Source of the DNA: an uncultured Collinsella sp.
GTDB taxonomy: Bacteria; Actinomycetota; Coriobacteriia; Coriobacteriales; Coriobacteriaceae
Assembly (NCBI GenBank): GCA_902496335.1
Contig: CABVAO010000056.1
Span: forward strand, 1-8,872
DNA length: 8,872 nt
Direction of reading: 5' to 3'
Position numbers and translations under genes: made by a program. The first letter of the stretch is position 1; each line of letters begins with the position of its first letter. A model generated the notes under the pieces. That model made no database searches. It saw only the letters and a program-made list of their open reading frames with translations, and had not been told where the DNA came from. Below are positions 6,088-8,872 of this stretch, piece by piece.

Positions 6088-7410
6088 ATGGCCTTCGAGA
6101 GCGTCAACTATCAGTGCCCCGCGTGTGGCGGCCCCCTTCACTTTGCCAGTGCCGAGCAAAAGCTCGTCTGCGACTACTGCGATTCGCGTTTTGAAGTCGA
6201 AGAAGTCGAGGCCCTCTATCGCGAGCGCCAGGACAAGGCAGATGCCAAAGCCGATGCCGCAGCCGCGGCTCCCAAACCTGCTGCCGACGATGCCGTGCAG
6301 GAGCTGGCTCAAAACGCCGGCTACATCTGCTCGTCGTGCGGCGCCGAGCTGGTCTCGGACGGCACCGTCGCCGTTACCACCTGCCCATACTGCGGCAACT
6401 CCGCCGTGGCACCCGGCCAGCTCTCGGGCGATTTCTCACCCGACCTGGTGATTCCGTTTAAGCTCGGGCGCGACGATGTCATGGCCGCGCTCAAAGACCA
6501 CTACAAGGGCAAAATCCTGCTGCCCAAGAGCTTTGTCACCGGCAACCACATCGACGAGGTCCAAGGTGTCTACGTGCCGTTTTGGCTCTACGGCGCCCGC
6601 GTGGACGGCGAAGTGTACTTTGATGCGACCAACGAGACCGTAACCGAAGAATCCGACCGCACCGTCACGACCACCGACCACTACGATGCCTACCGCAAGG
6701 GAAATATCTCGTTTGAGCGCGTGCCCGTCGACGGATCGTCCAAGATGCCCGACGGCCACATGGATGCCATCGAGCCGTTTGACTACGACGCGCTGCGCCC
6801 GTTCTCGGTCGCATATATGCCCGGCTACATCGCCAACCGTTACGACGAGGACTGCGAGACCTGCAAGGCGCGCGCCGAACGCCGTATGGAAGAAAGCACA
6901 ATCTCGGCCCTGCGCGAGACCGTCGTCGACGAATACGACGATGCCACGGTCGAAAGCAAGCAGCTCGACTACACCTGGGAAGACAGCGACTACGCCCTGT
7001 TCCCCGTCTGGATGCTCTCCACCTCGTGGAACGGCAAGAGCTACCTGTTTGCCATGAACGGCCAGACCGGCCGCTTGGTCGGCGAGCTCCCCTGCTCCAA
7101 GCCCAAGCTCGCCATCGCCTCGGTGCTGTTCTTCGTGATCGGATTTATCCTCTCCCAGATTCTCTTTATGGGGGAATACGCCTTCGATCCGGATTACCTC
7201 ACCTTTGATATCGAGGGCATCCTCATCAACGTCATCGCGCCGCTGATCATCGTGATTATCGGAGACGTGCTACTGGTAGGCCAGCTCAAGACGGCCAACG
7301 AAGCAACCCATGCCGATGAGTATTGTGGCGAGCTCGACCTGACCGAGAAGCACGACACCTTCAGCCACACCGAGACCACCGTTGTCATGAAAGACGACAA
7401 GGACGACTAA
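6088..7410 (+). CDS. TFIIB-type double zinc-ribbon membrane protein, YdjG-like
   Basis: The 440-residue product begins with a zinc ribbon (Cys10, Cys13, Cys28, Cys31) and an acidic, alanine-rich linker, then a second ribbon (Cys81, Cys84, Cys99, Cys102). A conserved soluble region follows, including VYVPFWLYGARVDGEVYF, typical of proteins annotated as TFIIB-type zinc-ribbon or, misleadingly, as PriA helicase-like; no helicase motif is present. Another CETC pair is at 256-259. Two hydrophobic segments (about 341-361 and 377-398) are separated by a short acidic loop, which places most of the protein on one side of the membrane with a hydrophilic tail. GAAAGGA is six bases before the ATG. In B. 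subtilis a related zinc-ribbon membrane protein, YdjG, is encoded with the SPFH protein YdjI and a PspA homologue. The neighbouring SPFH gene supports the same pairing here. Confidence 0.8.
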   Translation: MAFESVNYQCPACGGPLHFASAEQKLVCDYCDSRFEVEEVEALYRERQDKADAKADAAAAAPKPAADDAVQELAQNAGYICSSCGAELVSDGTVAVTTCPYCGNSAVAPGQLSGDFSPDLVIPFKLGRDDVMAALKDHYKGKILLPKSFVTGNHIDEVQGVYVPFWLYGARVDGEVYFDATNETVTEESDRTVTTTDHYDAYRKGNISFERVPVDGSSKMPDGHMDAIEPFDYDALRPFSVAYMPGYIANRYDEDCETCKARAERRMEESTISALRETVVDEYDDATVESKQLDYTWEDSDYALFPVWMLSTSWNGKSYLFAMNGQTGRLVGELPCSKPKLAIASVLFFVIGFILSQILFMGEYAFDPDYLTFDIEGILINVIAPLIIVIIGDVLLVGQLKTANEATHADEYCGELDLTEKHDTFSHTETTVVMKDDKDD

Positions 7411-7458
7411 GCAAACCAACCAATACCACCCGGCCTTTGACGAGAAAGGAAGATCACC

Positions 7459-8700
7459 ATGGGACTCTTGAAAGCTGGATTGGGAGCTGCCGGCGGCGTC
7501 ATGGCCGACCAGTGGAAGGAATTTATCTACTGCGAATCGATGCCTGCCGACGTCTTGGCCTGCAAGGGCAGCAAACGTACCGGTGGCCGCAGCTCCAACA
7601 CGCGCGGCGAGGACAACGTCATCTCCAACGGCTCGGTCATCGCCGTCAACGACGGCCAGGGCATGCTCGTGGTGCAAAACGGCAAGATCATCGAAGTCGC
7701 GCTGGAGCCCGGTGAGTTCGTCTTCGATACCGGCAGCGAGCCGAGCGTCTTTAGCGGCAACCTGGGCGATTCCATCAAGGAGACTTTCGCCAATATCGGC
7801 AGCCGCTTTACCTTTGGCGGCGACGCGGGCAAAGACCAGCGCGTCTACTTCATCAACACCAAGGAGATCATCGGCAACAAGTACGGCACCGCCTCGCCTG
7901 TGCCCTTCCGCGTGGTCGATAACAACATTGGCCTGGACGTCGACATCTCCGTGCGCTGCAACGGCGAGTATTCGTACCGCATCACCAACCCGCTGCTGTT
8001 CTACACCAACGTATGCGGCAACGTGACCGATAGCTACACGCGCGACAAGATCGACAGCCAGCTTAAGTCCGAGCTGCTCACCGCCCTGCAGCCCGCCTTT
8101 GCCAAGATCTCGGAGATGGGCATCCGCTACAGTGCCATCCCCGGCCACACCACCGAGCTCGCCCGCGCGCTCAACGAGGTCCTCTCTGCCGACTGGCGTG
8201 ACCTGCGCGGCGTCGAGATCGTGAGCTTTGGCGTTAACTCCATCGCCGCCTCGCAAGAAGACGAGCAGATGATCAAGGACCTGCAGAAAGCCGCGGTCAT
8301 GCGCGATCCCACCATGGCGGCAGCCAACATTGCCAGCGCCCAGAGCGACGCAATGCGCGCGGCAGCCGCCAACCCCAACGGCGCGATGGCCGGCTTTATG
8401 GGCATGGGCATGGCGGGCGGCATGGGCGGCATGAACGCCAGCCAGCTGTTCGCCGCCGGTCAGGCACAGCAGCAGGCTGCCCCGCAGCCGGCTCCGGCTC
8501 CCGCCCCCGCACCGGCACCCGCTGCCGCACCTGCGGCCGGCGCATGGACCTGCAGCTGCGGCGCCACCAACACCGGCAAGTTCTGCTCCGAGTGCGGCAG
8601 TCCCGCACCCGCCCCGGCACCGGCCAAGTGGTTCTGCCCCAACTGCGGTAGCGAAAACGGCGGCAAGTTCTGCAGCAACTGCGGAACACCCAGGCCCTAG
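7459..8700 (+). CDS. SPFH-domain protein with C-terminal zinc ribbons, YdjI-like
   Basis: The 413-residue protein has an SPFH (band 7-like) core at about 30-270, recognisable from the start region MADQWKEFIYCESMPADVL, the segment around VIAVNDGQGMLVVQNGKIIEV and the later FGVNSIAASQEDEQMI. SPFH proteins oligomerise on membranes as scaffolds. The core is followed by a short helix, a Gly/Met-rich stretch (308-328), an Ala-Pro repeat linker (342-360) and two zinc ribbons: Cys365, Cys367, Cys376, Cys379 (the first pair spaced CxC), and Cys393, Cys396, Cys405, Cys408. This layout matches the YdjI family, sometimes labelled virion core protein. No clear transmembrane helix is present, so it may associate peripherally, perhaps through the YdjG-like partner encoded 48 bases upstream. 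AAAGGA precedes the ATG by eight bases. In B. subtilis YdjI helps attach PspA to membranes; whether that holds here is inference, since pspA is not in the window. Confidence 0.85.
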   Translation: MGLLKAGLGAAGGVMADQWKEFIYCESMPADVLACKGSKRTGGRSSNTRGEDNVISNGSVIAVNDGQGMLVVQNGKIIEVALEPGEFVFDTGSEPSVFSGNLGDSIKETFANIGSRFTFGGDAGKDQRVYFINTKEIIGNKYGTASPVPFRVVDNNIGLDVDISVRCNGEYSYRITNPLLFYTNVCGNVTDSYTRDKIDSQLKSELLTALQPAFAKISEMGIRYSAIPGHTTELARALNEVLSADWRDLRGVEIVSFGVNSIAASQEDEQMIKDLQKAAVMRDPTMAAANIASAQSDAMRAAAANPNGAMAGFMGMGMAGGMGGMNASQLFAAGQAQQQAAPQPAPAPAPAPAPAAAPAAGAWTCSCGATNTGKFCSECGSPAPAPAPAKWFCPNCGSENGGKFCSNCGTPRP

Positions 8701-8718
8701 CCCCTTTATCTGGTAATT

Positions 8719-8733
8719 GGCGGGGGTTCCGCC
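8719..8733 (+). other. Short GC-rich hairpin between the SPFH and lipoprotein genes
   Basis: GGCGG (8719-8723) and CCGCC (8729-8733) enclose a five-base loop, 18 bases after the SPFH stop codon. No U-run follows, so a full intrinsic terminator is not supported. It could give partial termination or stabilise the upstream mRNA end, leaving the lipoprotein gene co-transcribed at a lower level. Confidence 0.3.
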
Positions 8734-8780
8734 ACCCCTGCATTTGCTTCTATGGGTTTCGTTCGATAAAGGAGGACACC

Positions 8781-8872
8781 ATGAAGACAACGTTCAAAAA
8801 GTCCGTACTCGCATTTCTGACATGCGTCCTGGCGCTCGCCTTTGCCCTGACGGGCTGCAGCGGCGGCGGCAA
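8781..8872 (+). CDS. Putative lipoprotein (partial, 5' end only)
   Basis: The window ends after 30 codons. They form a textbook lipoprotein signal peptide: a basic start (MKTTFKK), a hydrophobic core and the lipobox LTGC, with Cys26 as the predicted lipidated residue, then a Ser-Gly-Gly-Gly linker. The mature protein should be anchored to the outer face of the cell membrane. AAAGGAGG (8768-8775) lies five bases before the ATG. The mature part is not visible, so its function is unknown. The 80-base gap to the SPFH gene is larger than the gaps upstream, so membership of the same operon is possible but unsure. Confidence 0.8.
   Translation, partial: MKTTFKKSVLAFLTCVLALAFALTGCSGGG

Noticed and set aside
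5287..6312. 341-codon minus-strand open frame over the DUF4428-type gene
   Set aside because: The plus strand has paired zinc ribbons, a good ribosome site and operon spacing; the antisense product is compositionally biased.
6088..7410. PriA-like primosome helicase
   Set aside because: This label is sometimes used for such zinc-ribbon proteins, but no Walker or helicase motifs are present and two membrane segments are.
7270..8790. 506-codon minus-strand open frame over the SPFH gene
   Set aside because: Antisense of the SPFH core, Ala-Pro linker and zinc ribbons; the product is low complexity.

Overview
The window is high-GC bacterial DNA with strong AGGAGG-type ribosome binding sites and short intergenic gaps. 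The best guess is a gut Coriobacteriia actinobacterium, probably Collinsella or a close relative. The main support is a LuxR regulator fused to a multi-pass membrane domain, an architecture typical of that class. The organism call is inference, since there is no rRNA or marker gene here.

Left part (1-3238): the first codons of a leftward gene, probably pyrE, diverge from a rightward magnesium-transporter gene, mgtA (P-type ATPase, 470-3238). The spacer carries a palindrome, TTGACATGTCAA, that also supplies the -35 element of the likely mgtA promoter. About 270 nt of leader follow. The leader holds several hairpins, a 23-codon reading frame with a perfect Shine-Dalgarno, and a long-range complementarity between that small frame and a site ending in a U-run. 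This resembles leader-peptide control of enterobacterial mgtA in organisation, not in sequence.

Middle (3239-5325): mgtA converges on a leftward gene for a membrane-embedded LuxR-family regulator (3420-4964). A 65-nt near-perfect inverted repeat lies between them. The regulator has a good -35/-10 promoter just upstream, which argues for a start at 4964 rather than an upstream TTG. The 300 bases after it contain only small repeats (GTGTCCC-type words and a 9-bp inverted repeat) and no gene I can support.

Right part (5326-8872): a rightward, tightly spaced cluster encodes a DUF4428-type zinc-ribbon protein, a double zinc-ribbon protein with two membrane segments, an SPFH-domain protein with two C-terminal zinc ribbons, and the start of a lipoprotein. 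The second and third genes resemble YdjG and YdjI of the Bacillus subtilis ydjFGHI (PspA-linked) membrane-stress operon, but no pspA gene is in view. I infer a membrane-associated SPFH scaffold whose partners share zinc ribbons. The points most worth following up are the mgtA leader, the changed membrane residues in MgtA, and this zinc-ribbon/SPFH cluster.
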